Origin: Vibrio chagasii
Lineage (GTDB): Bacteria > Pseudomonadota > Gammaproteobacteria > Enterobacterales > Vibrionaceae
NCBI GenBank assembly: GCA_041879415.1
Contig: CP090851.1
Span: 1,736,001-1,800,000, forward strand
Reading direction: 5' to 3'
DNA: 64,000 bases
The position numbers were made by a program, and so were the translations under genes. Shown one piece after another: positions 28,879 to 38,050 of the stretch. The number at the start of each line of letters is the position of its first letter. Within the stretch, counting starts at the first letter, position 1. Under the pieces are notes generated by a model that ran no database searches, was not told the DNA's origin, and was given only the letters and a program-made list of their open reading frames with translations.

Positions 28879-28986
28879 ACCGACACCACTCCTCTGGTAC
28901 AAAGGTACCTATCTTAATATTACACCCCAACCATTATGTAAAGTAATAGTTACTGCGGAGTTAAATAAAATCTTAATACTTCCTCT

Positions 28987-29247
28987 TTAGCCGAAAAGAT
29001 CTCTTTGGGGACTTGTACTTCCCTCTTCTTCTACCGGCTGACCAACCAAGTTGTTTTGCTTCATTATTTTTCTTCTGTAACGCTGACGACACAGCTTGAT
29101 GACGTGTAATTGCTCTGCGGGAGTCATCGACATCCAATTAAAGCGTTCATCTCTTTTTCTCATACAACCATTGCAATAACCTTTGTCATCGCTAGAGCAA
29201 ACCCCAACGCAAGGGCTTGGAACTTGGAAAAACTCTAACTGCTCCAC
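28987..29247 (-). CDS. DUF1289-family cysteine-rich small protein
   Basis: The 86-residue protein has the DUF1289 pattern 'SPCVGVCSSDDKGYCNGCMRKRDE', with four cysteines arranged as a probable metal-binding knuckle, then 'WMSMTPAEQLHVIKLCRQRYRRK'. Its function is unknown; the family is widespread in proteobacteria. The start is GTG, with AAGGAGG 4 bases upstream. It starts opposite the META lipoprotein gene. Confidence 0.85.
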   Translation of the reverse strand: MEQLEFFQVPSPCVGVCSSDDKGYCNGCMRKRDERFNWMSMTPAEQLHVIKLCRQRYRRKIMKQNNLVGQPVEEEGSTSPQRDLFG

Positions 29248-29438
29248 TACGCCTCCTTACACATCCAAAATTACGCTTACTATCTCAAAAATAAGCGATT
29301 AATTTGTCGCCACGCCTACGAAATCCATACTAAACTATGACCTTATACTGACACATATAGTGTTTTGTAAACTATACTTTTAACCCATCAAGTTACAGAT
29401 TTTCGGTAACTTCGTTTTTTCCTTTGGAGCCATATAAT

Positions 29439-29885
29439 ATGAAGTTTAGTTCAAAAAAATTACTAGCAGTAGCCGCTTTACCTATGATGCTAGCAGCATG
29501 CACAACAACAGGTGATAACGCGATGCAAGTAACACCAACCGATCTACAGCACCATAATTGGGAACTTGCGCAAATTGATGGCAAGGACATTGAGAAAAGC
29601 GAACACCAAGCGACACCTCGTCTAGAAATCGGTGAAAAGATGACTGCAAACGGCGTAGCTGGCTGTAACAACTTCTTTGGCCAAGGCGAGCTGAAAGACG
29701 GTCAATTCCGCATTAAGCAAATGGGCATGACTATGAAAATGTGTCACGGCTCAGCGATGGAAATCGAGCAATCAGTTTCTGCTACTCTAAGTGAGTGGAG
29801 CGACGTAACCCTAACAAAAGATACGCTAGTACTTAAAAACGATGTACACACGCTAACGTACACAATTCGTGACTGGGTAAACTAA
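29439..29885 (+). CDS. META-domain lipoprotein (HslJ-like)
   Basis: The 148-residue lipoprotein has the signal 'MKFSSKKLLAVAALPMMLAAC' (lipobox 'LAAC', Cys21). The body is a META domain: 'HHNWELAQIDGKDI', 'ANGVAGCNNFFGQGEL', 'GMTMKMCHGSAMEIEQ' and 'LTLTKDTLVL' style strands. It is related to HslJ, a heat-shock-inducible outer-membrane lipoprotein linked to novobiocin tolerance in E. coli. The start at 29439 follows GGAG and gives a clean signal peptide; the longer frame from 29424 does not. Confidence 0.85.
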   Translation: MKFSSKKLLAVAALPMMLAACTTTGDNAMQVTPTDLQHHNWELAQIDGKDIEKSEHQATPRLEIGEKMTANGVAGCNNFFGQGELKDGQFRIKQMGMTMKMCHGSAMEIEQSVSATLSEWSDVTLTKDTLVLKNDVHTLTYTIRDWVN

Positions 29886-29908
29886 TCTGTCATCGACATC
29901 AAATACCG

Positions 29909-29935
29909 AAAAGGAGCCTTCATGGCTCCTTTTTT
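29909..29935 (+). terminator. Terminator after the META-domain lipoprotein gene
   Basis: The stem AAAGGAGCC / GGCTCCTTT with a 5-base loop is followed by a T run. Confidence 0.9.
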
Positions 29936-30266
29936 ATTGTCTGCTTCAAAGTTCAATCTACTCAAAACGACTCTTCACACCAACTTTTCGTGCCAAGCTC
30001 CGATAAATCATAAAAAAACCTCATTTAGATGCAATTAATTCACAGCTTTAACGGTCTGTTGCTAGGATGGCAAAAGCCCAAAGTCTGTTGAGTTGCATAG
30101 ATAACAGCACATTGAACAAAACTCAACCGAGAACTTCCGGCGTCTTCTCAAGTAATTGATTGAATTTACTGTTGAATTAGAATTTATTTGAGAAACAGAT
30201 AGAATAACTGTTAGGGAGTTCGAAAACACAATGCTCTTGCCCGTTCACTACCAAATGGAAAAGTTT
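29936..30266. promoter_or_regulatory. Leader region of the ynj-type operon
   Basis: A roughly 330-base AT-rich stretch without a gene precedes the ynjB-like gene. I looked for the conserved TPP-riboswitch core because a thiamine-binding-family gene is nearby and did not see it. The promoter is presumably here. Confidence 0.35.
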
Positions 30267-31433
30267 ATGAACAAGATAGTAAGTACGTTAGGAATCATGG
30301 CTACCGTTGCATACAGCGCAACCATTTATGCTGATGAAGCAACATCCACCGATAGCTGGAATCAAATAGAACAGCAGGCAGAAGGACAAACTGTCTACTT
30401 TCACGCTTGGGGCGGAAGCCAAGAGATCAACCGTTACCTACAATGGGCAGGCAAGAAGTTACAAAGTGACTATGGCGTAACGTTAAAACATGTAAAAGTC
30501 ACAGATATCGCTGAAACAGCGACTCGCCTACTTGCGGAGAAGGCCGCAGGTAAGAATAGCGAAGGTAGTGTCGATATCGTTTGGATCAACGGCGAGAACT
30601 TCCGTTCGATGAAAGACAACAAACTGTTGTTTGGCCCATTCACAGAATCCCTCCCTAACTGGAAGTACGTCGATAAGTCTTTACCCATTGATGTCGACTT
30701 TTCTGAACCAACGGAAGGGTTAGAAGCACCTTGGGGCGTTGGGCAATTGGTGTTCATTCACGACCAAGAAACACTGCACAACCCACCACAATCGTTTTCA
30801 GAGATGTTGAGCTACGCTCAGGCATTCCCTAACCGTTTGAGCTACCCTCGCCCACCAGAATTTCATGGCACTAGCTTTATTAAGTCTTTACTGATTGAGC
30901 TAACCAACAATAGCCCAGAACTCGCTAAGCCGGTTTCAGAAGAGAATTTCCAAGCGATCACTGCACCATTATGGGCTTACTTAGATAAATTCCACAAAGT
31001 TGCATGGCGCGGTGGTAAACAATTCCCAGCAGGCACATCAGAAAGTATTCAGCTTTTGGATGACGGACAACTCGACCTCGCGATTACGTTCAACCCAAAC
31101 TCTGTGTATTCAGCCCAATCAAGTGGCCGTTTAGCAGAAACAACCAAAGCCTATGCGATGGAAAACGGTGCTTTATCTAACATCCACTTCCTTGCGATCC
31201 CTTGGAATGCGAATGCTACCGCTGGCGCACAAGTGACCATCAACTTCTTATTAAGCCCAGAAGCACAATCGCGCAAAGGTGACCTGAATGTTTGGGGTGA
31301 CCCTTCAGTATTGAGCAGCAAGTACCTAACAGGTAGCGCTAAGAATACTCAGCAATTTAAATCGATTGATGAACCACACCCAAGCTGGCAAAACGCACTC
31401 GAGAAAGAGTGGCTAAAGCGATACGGTAACTAA
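30267..31433 (+). CDS. ynjB: YnjB-like ABC-transporter substrate-binding protein
   Basis: The 388-residue periplasmic protein has the signal peptide 'MNKIVSTLGIMATVAYSATIYADE'. It has the YnjB pattern: 'VYFHAWGGSQEINRYLQWAG', 'DIVWINGENF', 'PWGVGQLVFIHD', 'FHGTSFIKSLLIEL' and 'WRGGKQFPAGTSESIQLLDDGQLDLAITF'. It is the solute receptor of the YnjBCD importer, whose substrate is undetermined; sequence relatives are iron and thiamine (ThiB-type) receptors. Upstream in-frame Mets (30231, 30255) do not give a signal peptide start, so 30267 was chosen. It is first in a ynjB-ynjC-ynjD-ynjF operon, with the permease start 5 bases after its stop. Confidence 0.88.
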   Translation: MNKIVSTLGIMATVAYSATIYADEATSTDSWNQIEQQAEGQTVYFHAWGGSQEINRYLQWAGKKLQSDYGVTLKHVKVTDIAETATRLLAEKAAGKNSEGSVDIVWINGENFRSMKDNKLLFGPFTESLPNWKYVDKSLPIDVDFSEPTEGLEAPWGVGQLVFIHDQETLHNPPQSFSEMLSYAQAFPNRLSYPRPPEFHGTSFIKSLLIELTNNSPELAKPVSEENFQAITAPLWAYLDKFHKVAWRGGKQFPAGTSESIQLLDDGQLDLAITFNPNSVYSAQSSGRLAETTKAYAMENGALSNIHFLAIPWNANATAGAQVTINFLLSPEAQSRKGDLNVWGDPSVLSSKYLTGSAKNTQQFKSIDEPHPSWQNALEKEWLKRYGN

Positions 31434-31438
31434 GCTCG

Positions 31439-33139
31439 ATGCTACGTGCTCTATATTTTGTCGTTATAGTTGTATGCATTATCCCAACAATTCCTGGGGT
31501 AGCGGGAGTAGTGGCTTCGTCACTCAGTTATATCCCGCCCCTAGGGTTGATGGAGCCCTCTCTCAACGGTTTTAGTCAAGTATTCCAATGGGAAGGCGCT
31601 TGGCACTCTATTGGTTTGAGTCTTGGTTCTGCGATTGCGAGCAGCTACATCGCGTGCTTTCTTACCTTTTGTATTCTCCAAGCTTCGTGGGGAAGCCGAT
31701 TCTGGAGAAAGATCGAACTGACCCTTTCACCTATGTTGGCTATTCCCCATGTGGCTTTCGCTATTGGCTTTGCTTTTCTATTTAGCCCGACAGGTCTCGG
31801 AGCGAGAGCTGTACATCATTTACTGGGTGAATCCGCGACCAGTTCCGAGTTAGCGCTGCTAGTAAAAGATCCGTATGCATTTGGCTTGATCATTATGTTG
31901 GCACTCAAAGAAGTGCCTTTCTTATTGCTCATGAGTATATCGATACTTCAGCAAATTGACGTTGAGCGTATTGCTAAGGTGAGTGCTTCATTAGGTTATA
32001 GTCGCTCACAGATATGGTGGAAATGCATTTTTCCACAATGGTTCACCAAGCTTCGCTTCCCAATATTGGCGGTGCTCGCTTACAGTGTATCGGTTGTCGA
32101 TATTGCGCTAATCATTGGCCCAACTAACCCGCCTACTTTTGCTGTTTTGGTATGGCAATGGTTCAACGATCCCGATCTGAACCTACTACCAAGAGCTGCG
32201 GCTGGCGCGATTGTTTTGTTCGGATTAGCGTCCTTGATCATCGCCTTAGCCCGCTTTATTGAATGGTCTTTGCTGAAGTTCTTTAGAGCTTGGCAATATT
32301 CGGGGCGAACAGGCATTAAACTACCAGGAAAAACCGTATTCACTGCTTTGGCAGCACTATCACTCGCAATCATTCCTTTGATGATGATTTGGAGCGTGGC
32401 TCAACGTTGGCGCTTCCCTGACTTACTTCCGAGTCGCTACAGCATGCGCTTTTGGGAATTTGAATGGGATGGCATCATGAGTACCGTTGGTCAAAGCTTA
32501 TGGATTGGTCTGATCGCTGCTTCAGTTGCGCTGGTCCTTGCACTGATTGCTCATGAGTATCGAATTAAATACAAATGGCAAGTGCCTGGTTTTGTTATCG
32601 CGATTCCGATGTTGATCCCACAGCTATCCGTATTGTTTGGTATGCAGGTCACCACGCTGTATGTAGGAAGTAACGCCTATGAATTCTGGGTGATTTGGGC
32701 ACACGTATTCTTCGCCTTCCCATTTGTCTATTTATCTTTAGATGGACCATGGAAAAGCTTCAACGATGGGCTCATTAAAGCATCACTCAGCTTGGGTAAA
32801 TCACCATTTCAAAGCTGGTACTCCATTAAGTTCCCTATCTTATTACCTGCTATTGCCTTTGCGTGGGCCGTTGGTATCAGCGTGAGTTTGGCTCAGTACT
32901 TACCAACATTGATGCTAGGTGCAGGGCGTATTAGCACCATCACCACAGAAGCTGTCGCCCTAACGAGCGGTTTCGACCGTAGAGTGACTGCCATTTATGC
33001 CATTTGGCAGGCCTTGTTGCCTCTGTTCTTCTTCTCTTCAGCGATATTAGTCAGCCGACTTCAACTCAGATATCGCCGTCTTACTTTCAAAGGTTTCTTA
33101 AGTAATGAGTCTGTACCTCAACGACCTCGCCATCCGTAA
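31439..33139 (+). CDS. ynjC: YnjC-like fused ABC permease
   Basis: The 566-residue inner-membrane protein has about twelve helices made of two fused ABC permease (BPD_transp_1) domains. The EAA-like loops are seen at 'IAKVSASLGYSRSQIWWKCIFPQW' (first) and 'LIKASLSLGKSPFQSWYSIKFPIL' (second). Fused permeases of this kind serve ThiP/FbpB-type importers. It sits between the receptor and the ATPase, and its end overlaps ynjD by about 35 bases. Confidence 0.9.
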   Translation: MLRALYFVVIVVCIIPTIPGVAGVVASSLSYIPPLGLMEPSLNGFSQVFQWEGAWHSIGLSLGSAIASSYIACFLTFCILQASWGSRFWRKIELTLSPMLAIPHVAFAIGFAFLFSPTGLGARAVHHLLGESATSSELALLVKDPYAFGLIIMLALKEVPFLLLMSISILQQIDVERIAKVSASLGYSRSQIWWKCIFPQWFTKLRFPILAVLAYSVSVVDIALIIGPTNPPTFAVLVWQWFNDPDLNLLPRAAAGAIVLFGLASLIIALARFIEWSLLKFFRAWQYSGRTGIKLPGKTVFTALAALSLAIIPLMMIWSVAQRWRFPDLLPSRYSMRFWEFEWDGIMSTVGQSLWIGLIAASVALVLALIAHEYRIKYKWQVPGFVIAIPMLIPQLSVLFGMQVTTLYVGSNAYEFWVIWAHVFFAFPFVYLSLDGPWKSFNDGLIKASLSLGKSPFQSWYSIKFPILLPAIAFAWAVGISVSLAQYLPTLMLGAGRISTITTEAVALTSGFDRRVTAIYAIWQALLPLFFFSSAILVSRLQLRYRRLTFKGFLSNESVPQRPRHP

Positions 33140-33755
33140 AACCGATGGCGACTCGCTGTTTTCAGCGCTAAATGTAACATTAGAATCAGGCCAGATACTG
33201 GCATTGATGGGACCGAGCGGTTGCGGTAAATCCACCTTATTGGATGCCATCGCCGGCCACTTGAATGAAGAGTTTTCGTACTCTGGAAGTGTCGTTTTGA
33301 ATGACATTCATCTGGATGAGCTCCCATCACATCAACGTGAAGTCGGTATTCTTTTTCAAGATGATCTATTGTTCCCTCACCTAAAAGTATGGGAAAACTT
33401 GGCATTCTCCCTACCTAATTCGGTTAAAGGCTCTACTCGCCAACAGCAAGCTATGGCAGCGTTAAAGGACATTGAACTGACACACTTAGCAGAGTCTTTT
33501 CCTGATCAGATTTCTGGTGGTCAACGAGCAAGAATCAGTTTAACTCGTATGTTATTAGCGAAGCCTAAACTGGCTCTACTTGATGAACCGTTCAGTAAGT
33601 TAGACCAAGAGCTCAGAGCACAATTTCGAGACTGGGTCTTTGAGCAATTAACCAAAGCCAATATCCCAACCCTGATGGTGACGCACGACGAAGCAGATGT
33701 GCCTCAAGGGGCTCAAGTACTCTCTTGGCCATGGAGAAGCAACCATGCTGGATAA
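33105..33755 (+). CDS. ynjD: YnjD-like ABC-transporter ATPase
   Basis: The 216-residue ATPase has Walker A 'GPSGCGKST', a Q-loop 'ILFQDDLLFPHL', signature 'ISGGQRARISL', Walker B 'KLALLDEP' and H-loop 'MVTHDEAD'. It powers the YnjC permease. It starts inside the end of ynjC, and its last bases overlap the next gene's start. The protein is shorter than most ATPases of this group, with no C-terminal regulatory domain. Confidence 0.9.
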   Translation: MSLYLNDLAIRKTDGDSLFSALNVTLESGQILALMGPSGCGKSTLLDAIAGHLNEEFSYSGSVVLNDIHLDELPSHQREVGILFQDDLLFPHLKVWENLAFSLPNSVKGSTRQQQAMAALKDIELTHLAESFPDQISGGQRARISLTRMLLAKPKLALLDEPFSKLDQELRAQFRDWVFEQLTKANIPTLMVTHDEADVPQGAQVLSWPWRSNHAG

Positions 33756-34365
33756 GTACTCAATAAAGGTCATCAAGTGGCCATTAAACCAGTCTGCAAA
33801 AATACTGAATCGAGTCGGTATTACCGCTAATCAAACCACCCTATTCGGTTTTTTGGTCGGCTGTTTAGCGTTTCCGGCGTTAGCGTTTGAGCAATATGAA
33901 TGGGCGTTAGGTTTCATCATTTTCAACAGAGTTTGTGATGGGCTTGATGGCGCCTTGGCTCGAATCCAAGGTATCAGTGATGCGGGTGGCTTCCTCGATA
34001 TCAGTCTAGATTTCCTTTTCTATTCACTGATCCCTTTTGGATTTGTGATTGCCAATCCGGAACACAACGCCATTGCCGGTGCATTTTTGATCTTCTCTTT
34101 TATCGGCACGGGCAGTAGCTTTTTAGCGTTTGCGGTAATGGCGGGCAAACGAGGCATCGAGAATCCAGTGTACAAGCACAAGTCTCTCTACTACATGTCT
34201 GGTCTAACCGAAGGGACAGAGACCATTGCCTGTTTCATTGCCTTTTGTATTTGGCCACAACACTTTGCGGTTATCGCCTATACCTTTGGTGCTGCGTGTT
34301 GGCTCACCACATTTATGCGTATCTATTTTGGGTTCCAAACTCTTAAGACTCAGCAGGAAAGTTAG
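33745..34365 (+). CDS. ynjF: YnjF-like CDP-alcohol phosphatidyltransferase
   Basis: The 206-residue membrane protein has the CDP-alcohol phosphotransferase signature 'DGLDGALARIQGISDAGGFLDISLD' spread as D-x2-DG-x2-AR then G-x3-D-x3-D, with all catalytic aspartates present. It transfers a phosphoalcohol from a CDP-linked donor; the lipid or alcohol substrate is unknown. The ATG at 33745, with GGAG upstream, overlaps the ynjD end; a longer frame from 33697 lies wholly inside ynjD. E. coli also places ynjF beside ynjBCD, but ynjE (a sulfurtransferase) is absent here. Confidence 0.88.
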   Translation: MLDKYSIKVIKWPLNQSAKILNRVGITANQTTLFGFLVGCLAFPALAFEQYEWALGFIIFNRVCDGLDGALARIQGISDAGGFLDISLDFLFYSLIPFGFVIANPEHNAIAGAFLIFSFIGTGSSFLAFAVMAGKRGIENPVYKHKSLYYMSGLTEGTETIACFIAFCIWPQHFAVIAYTFGAACWLTTFMRIYFGFQTLKTQQES

Positions 34366-34391
34366 CGGTCTAACGACACCAACAAGATACA

Positions 34392-34424
34392 AAAACGCCA
34401 CTCAATATGAGTGGCGTTTTCTTT
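34392..34424. terminator. Bidirectional terminator between ynjF and the methyltransferase gene
   Basis: The perfect stem AAAACGCCACTC / GAGTGGCGTTTT with loop AATAT has T runs on both strands. It lies between convergent genes. Confidence 0.9.
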
Positions 34425-34442
34425 TCTAATGCTAACGTTCAA

Positions 34443-35408
34443 TTAAGCGTCAGCAGGCGTGTTTATTCTAAATCTCAGTACTTTGAGGCTTGAATCAAGG
34501 TCAACATCCACAAACTCAGGTGGGTTGTCTAAGCGTTCAATAAACTCAACGCTTGGCGCTTCTTCTGCCATCGTCTCGATAAGGAAGTTAGGTGACACTG
34601 CTGGTGAGTTCACACACGCGATCACTTCACCACCTTCCGTTAGAAGCTCTGGCAAACGACGTAAGATCTTTTTGTAGTCTTTAGTCAGCGCGAAGCTGCC
34701 TTTTTGGAACGAAGGTGGGTCGATAATAACCAACTCATAAGGACCGCCCTTCTTGATTTTTCCCCACGATTTAAAGATATCGTAACCAAGGAAATTCACC
34801 GAGCGCATGTCATGCTCGTTCAAACGGTGGTTATCACGGCCCTTGTTCAGTGAGCCACGCGACATATCAACGTTCAAACATTGACGAGCGCCACCCGCAA
34901 TTGCAGCCACAGAGAAGCCACAAGTGTATGCGAACAGGTTAAGTACGTTCTTACCCTTGGCATTGTCTTGCACCCATTGACGGCCATTACGCATGTCTAG
35001 GAACAGACCAAAGTTCTGGTTACGGCCAATGTCTAACTGATACTTAAGACCATGCTCAACAACCACTGGAGAGTCGTTAAGCTCACCCCATAGCACTTCC
35101 GAAGGTGCGCCGTCAGCATAACGGTGTTGAAGCACGATGCTGGTACCTTGCTTGGTTTGCCAAATATCTTTGTTGGTCAGCGCTAGTAAACCGTCTTTAA
35201 GCGATGACAAAAACGCGTCATCAACCTCTTTAAACACATTCACCAATAATTGGCCGTCGACCCAATCACACGTGATCTGTTCTAGGCCAGGCCAAAACTT
35301 ACCACGACCATGAAAAATACGACGTAACTCGTTAGGTACTTCGTTTAGCTGTTGTTCGATATGTTCAAAAAATACCGGTAAAGCAGATGCTTCCATTATT
35401 TCACTCAC
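34443..35408 (-). CDS. Class I SAM-dependent methyltransferase (RlmI/RlmK-like)
   Basis: The 321-residue cytosolic enzyme has a Rossmann methyltransferase core: 'VLNLFAYTCGFSVAAI' (motif I), 'NVDMSRGSLNKGRDN' and the catalytic 'DPPSF', typical of the PF10672 family related to rRNA m5C methyltransferases such as RlmI and RlmK. 'GLFLDMRNGR' before motif I is also family-typical. The exact RNA target is unknown. Its ATG overlaps the stop of the upstream pseudouridine synthase (ATGA, 4 bases), which suggests coupled expression of two RNA-modifying enzymes. Confidence 0.88.
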   Translation of the reverse strand: MSEIMEASALPVFFEHIEQQLNEVPNELRRIFHGRGKFWPGLEQITCDWVDGQLLVNVFKEVDDAFLSSLKDGLLALTNKDIWQTKQGTSIVLQHRYADGAPSEVLWGELNDSPVVVEHGLKYQLDIGRNQNFGLFLDMRNGRQWVQDNAKGKNVLNLFAYTCGFSVAAIAGGARQCLNVDMSRGSLNKGRDNHRLNEHDMRSVNFLGYDIFKSWGKIKKGGPYELVIIDPPSFQKGSFALTKDYKKILRRLPELLTEGGEVIACVNSPAVSPNFLIETMAEEAPSVEFIERLDNPPEFVDVDLDSSLKVLRFRINTPADA

Positions 35409-36103
35409 TTAGTGTTTAGCTTTGGCCACGCCAGTGACCAAGGTTCAAGCCAACCTTCCAAACCATTAGATACGGTTTCTTGGTGCCACTTCTCGCCTAA
35501 AGAGTCTAGTCTCCTTGGGTCACAGACAAATTGGTAGGCTTGTGATTGATAAGTAAATCGAATCGCGAAGGCGTGGAGATAACCTCTGTCGGCCTCACTC
35601 GATGGATTATAAATTGGGTCACCAACGATGGCTGAACCTATCGACTTCATCGCCACGCGGATTTGGTGCGTGCGCCCTGTATAGGGCTTGCATAAAAGAA
35701 GTCGCTCACCGGGTTCTGCCGCTGCTGATAAAAATTGAGTTATTGCTGGGTTTTCTTTGGTTGTTAAGAGTTTCCAGCTAGAGCGTCGAGACCGCTCCAT
35801 ATCCCCAGAAATCAAACCCTGTTTTTTCTTCGGTTTCTTAGAGCCAATCGCCAAGTAGTACTTCTCCACTTCGCGCTTAGCAAATAACTGTGAAAGCTCA
35901 CTCGCAGCCGATGAACTCTTGGCTAACAACAGAATGCCTGAAGTCATTTTATCGAGACGATGAACGAGATACAGCTTAGGCTCATTGATTGCCTTCGCGA
36001 CTTCTTGAAGCAGCATGGTATCACCGTCGTCTTTGTGGACGCTGACTCCAGGGCGCTTATTGATGAGTAAAAAATCAGAGTGATTGAGAAGAATATCGAA
36101 CAT
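35405..36103 (-). CDS. RluA-family pseudouridine synthase (TIGR01621 type)
   Basis: The 232-residue enzyme has the RluA-family active-site motif 'LVHRLDKMTSGILLLAKS' (catalytic Asp), the middle 'KYYLAIGSKKPK' and the C-terminal 'KPYTGRTHQIRVAMKSIGSAIVGDPIY'. It converts specific uridines in RNA to pseudouridine. Length and flavour match the TIGR01621 group rather than full-length RluC/RluD (no S4 domain). It is transcribed with the methyltransferase that follows. Confidence 0.9.
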   Translation of the reverse strand: MFDILLNHSDFLLINKRPGVSVHKDDGDTMLLQEVAKAINEPKLYLVHRLDKMTSGILLLAKSSSAASELSQLFAKREVEKYYLAIGSKKPKKKQGLISGDMERSRRSSWKLLTTKENPAITQFLSAAAEPGERLLLCKPYTGRTHQIRVAMKSIGSAIVGDPIYNPSSEADRGYLHAFAIRFTYQSQAYQFVCDPRRLDSLGEKWHQETVSNGLEGWLEPWSLAWPKLNTK

Positions 36104-36169
36104 GTAAAGGCTAGCTCCGTTATAGAAGGTGGAGTATACCGTGTCTGAATACAGATTCCAGCCACGAAA

Positions 36170-36213
36170 AAGCCCAACTCACTCAATAAAGATTGAATCG
36201 TTGGGCTTGTTTC
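36170..36213 (-). terminator. Terminator of the chemoreceptor gene
   Basis: The outer stem GCCCAAC / GTTGGGC and inner stem TCAAT / ATTGA form a long hairpin. The minus-strand reading ends in a T run. It lies downstream of the MCP stop. Confidence 0.75.
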
Positions 36214-36259
36214 TCGTTGTCTGCATTTAAGGGTAGGTTTTAACCCCTATCAATAGAAA

Positions 36260-37876
36260 CTAAGCGAGCTTGAACTTACCGACCAAGGCTTCTAGCTCCG
36301 CAACTTTACCGTTCAAACCTGAAGTGTTTTCTGAGCTACGCGTTGCCAGTTGCAAGGATTGCTCAGAGATATCGCTGATCGCCGTAATGTCTGCAGCAAT
36401 TTCTTTGGTCACAGCAGTCTGCTCTTCTGCAGCAGTAGCAATTGAGTTAACCATACTTTGTACATTGCCTGCGCCGCTTACAATCGCTTCTAGAGCAGAA
36501 ACAGCACCAGAGCTTTGCTCAACACCAATCTCGACCAAACGGCAGTTATCTTGGGTATAAGTCACCGCTTCTTGAGTACCTGACTGAATCGATTGAATAA
36601 TACCAGACACTTCTTGTGTCGCTTTGGTTGTTCTCTCAGCTAGCGCTCGCACTTCATCTGCAACCACAGCAAAACCACGACCAAACTCACCCGCACGTGC
36701 CGCCTCAATCGCCGCATTCAGTGCCAATAGGTTAGTTTGCTCAGCAATGTCTTCGATAACTTTGATAACGCTACCAATCTGTTCACCGTGAGAGCCCAAA
36801 GTATTCATTTGCAGTGACATATCACTCATTTGAGTCGACACCTGTTGAATACTCGCCACCATTTCGACAATTACGTTGCGGCCATCTTCTGCAGACGTTT
36901 CAGAGCGTCGCGCCTCTTCATAAGTAGACGTGCCCTGCTGCGCCACTTCTGAAATGGTCAAGCTTAACTCTTCAGCAGCCGTCGCAATCAAGTTCGCTTT
37001 GTCAGCTTGAGCAGAAGCACCCGTGACGATGTCTTGACTAATAGAAGATAGTTCGCCCGTAACAGATTGAACTTCGTGCGTCACAGAAGAGATAGAACCT
37101 AATAAGTCCACTAACGACTTCTGCATCTGGTTAATCGAGCCAGCAAGATCAGCAAGTTCATCACCAGACTCATCGGTAATATCACCCGCTGTTAAATCAC
37201 CATTTGCCACGCGGCGTGCTACTTGTTCAACGCGAGTCAGGCGATTAGTGATAGAACTCGACAACATATACGCAATCACACAACCAAAGACGATAGCAAT
37301 CGCAGACAACACCATAATAGTGCGTTCAATTGTAGTAAATGTATCGGTGAGTATAAGTAGCGACTGCTCGGTATCCGCTCGCTCACTTGCAGATGCTTGA
37401 TCCAGTAAGTTTTCAATGGGTATCAAGTTGGTCTCGTATAGAGAACGCAGCTGTTGAATGTTGGATAATAGCTCAGACTGATCATTGATCTTAGGCACAA
37501 GCTCAGATTCAAACTCTTGGGTGAAGCGTCCCATTAACTCTTCAATACGCAAAATACGGCGATGATCTTCAGAGCCTCTACTTTCCAAGCGTTTTGCTTG
37601 TTCAATAGCCTGAGCGAACTCGCTCTTATTAGTGCGGTAGTCATTCAGAGCGTTATCAACCTGAGTAATTGCACCCAGCGCATCTCGGTATACATCACCC
37701 GCTTCATCAATCAGTACCAAGTAGGTAACGGTCCCTGGAACATCGTCCATTCTAATTTCATCTGCGCTTTTGTGGGCATCAATGACTTCAAACCAAACGA
37801 TGGTAACTAAGGTAACAAGCACCGCCAAAATTGAGCCAAACCCAGCATAAAGCTTTTTTCTTACAGATAATTTCAC
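36260..37876 (-). CDS. Methyl-accepting chemotaxis protein
   Basis: The 538-residue transmembrane chemoreceptor has TM1 (about residues 10-30), a four-helix-type periplasmic sensor rich in charged residues (about 31-185), TM2 ending near '[10 protein letters not shown]', then HAMP ('[18 protein letters not shown]'). The signalling domain has the highly conserved tip '[38 protein letters not shown]'. It would signal to CheA/CheW. No C-terminal CheR pentapeptide is seen (it ends 'VGKFKLA'). The ligand is unknown; the sensor helices resemble the 4HB_MCP type. Confidence 0.93.
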   Translation of the reverse strand: MKLSVRKKLYAGFGSILAVLVTLVTIVWFEVIDAHKSADEIRMDDVPGTVTYLVLIDEAGDVYRDALGAITQVDNALNDYRTNKSEFAQAIEQAKRLESRGSEDHRRILRIEELMGRFTQEFESELVPKINDQSELLSNIQQLRSLYETNLIPIENLLDQASASERADTEQSLLILTDTFTTIERTIMVLSAIAIVFGCVIAYMLSSSITNRLTRVEQVARRVANGDLTAGDITDESGDELADLAGSINQMQKSLVDLLGSISSVTHEVQSVTGELSSISQDIVTGASAQADKANLIATAAEELSLTISEVAQQGTSTYEEARRSETSAEDGRNVIVEMVASIQQVSTQMSDMSLQMNTLGSHGEQIGSVIKVIEDIAEQTNLLALNAAIEAARAGEFGRGFAVVADEVRALAERTTKATQEVSGIIQSIQSGTQEAVTYTQDNCRLVEIGVEQSSGAVSALEAIVSGAGNVQSMVNSIATAAEEQTAVTKEIAADITAISDISEQSLQLATRSSENTSGLNGKVAELEALVGKFKLA

Positions 37877-37998
37877 ACAACACCTACCTAAATAAACGAC
37901 GGCTTATACAGCCTCAACATCTTATATATCGTCTACCAGACGGATAACTTTAGTGAATATCAGTGATTATTTTTTATCGATTATTAAGTTACAGACAT

Positions 37999-38029
37999 AA
38001 AAAAACGGGAGCCATTGCTCCCGTTTTTT
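37999..38029 (-). terminator. Terminator of the NSS transporter gene
   Basis: The perfect stem ACGGGAGC / GCTCCCGT with loop CATT is flanked by A6 and T6. It follows the transporter stop on the minus strand and could work in both directions. Confidence 0.92.
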
Positions 38030-38050
38030 CGTTATTTAATCAGCTTGCAA

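Noticed and set aside
28751..28990. 79-residue plus-strand frame opposite the small hypothetical gene
   Set aside because: It has no good RBS, while the minus-strand frame has GAGGAG; only one can be real.
29936..30266. Possible TPP riboswitch upstream of the ynjB-like gene
   Set aside because: The conserved thi-box core could not be found in the leader.
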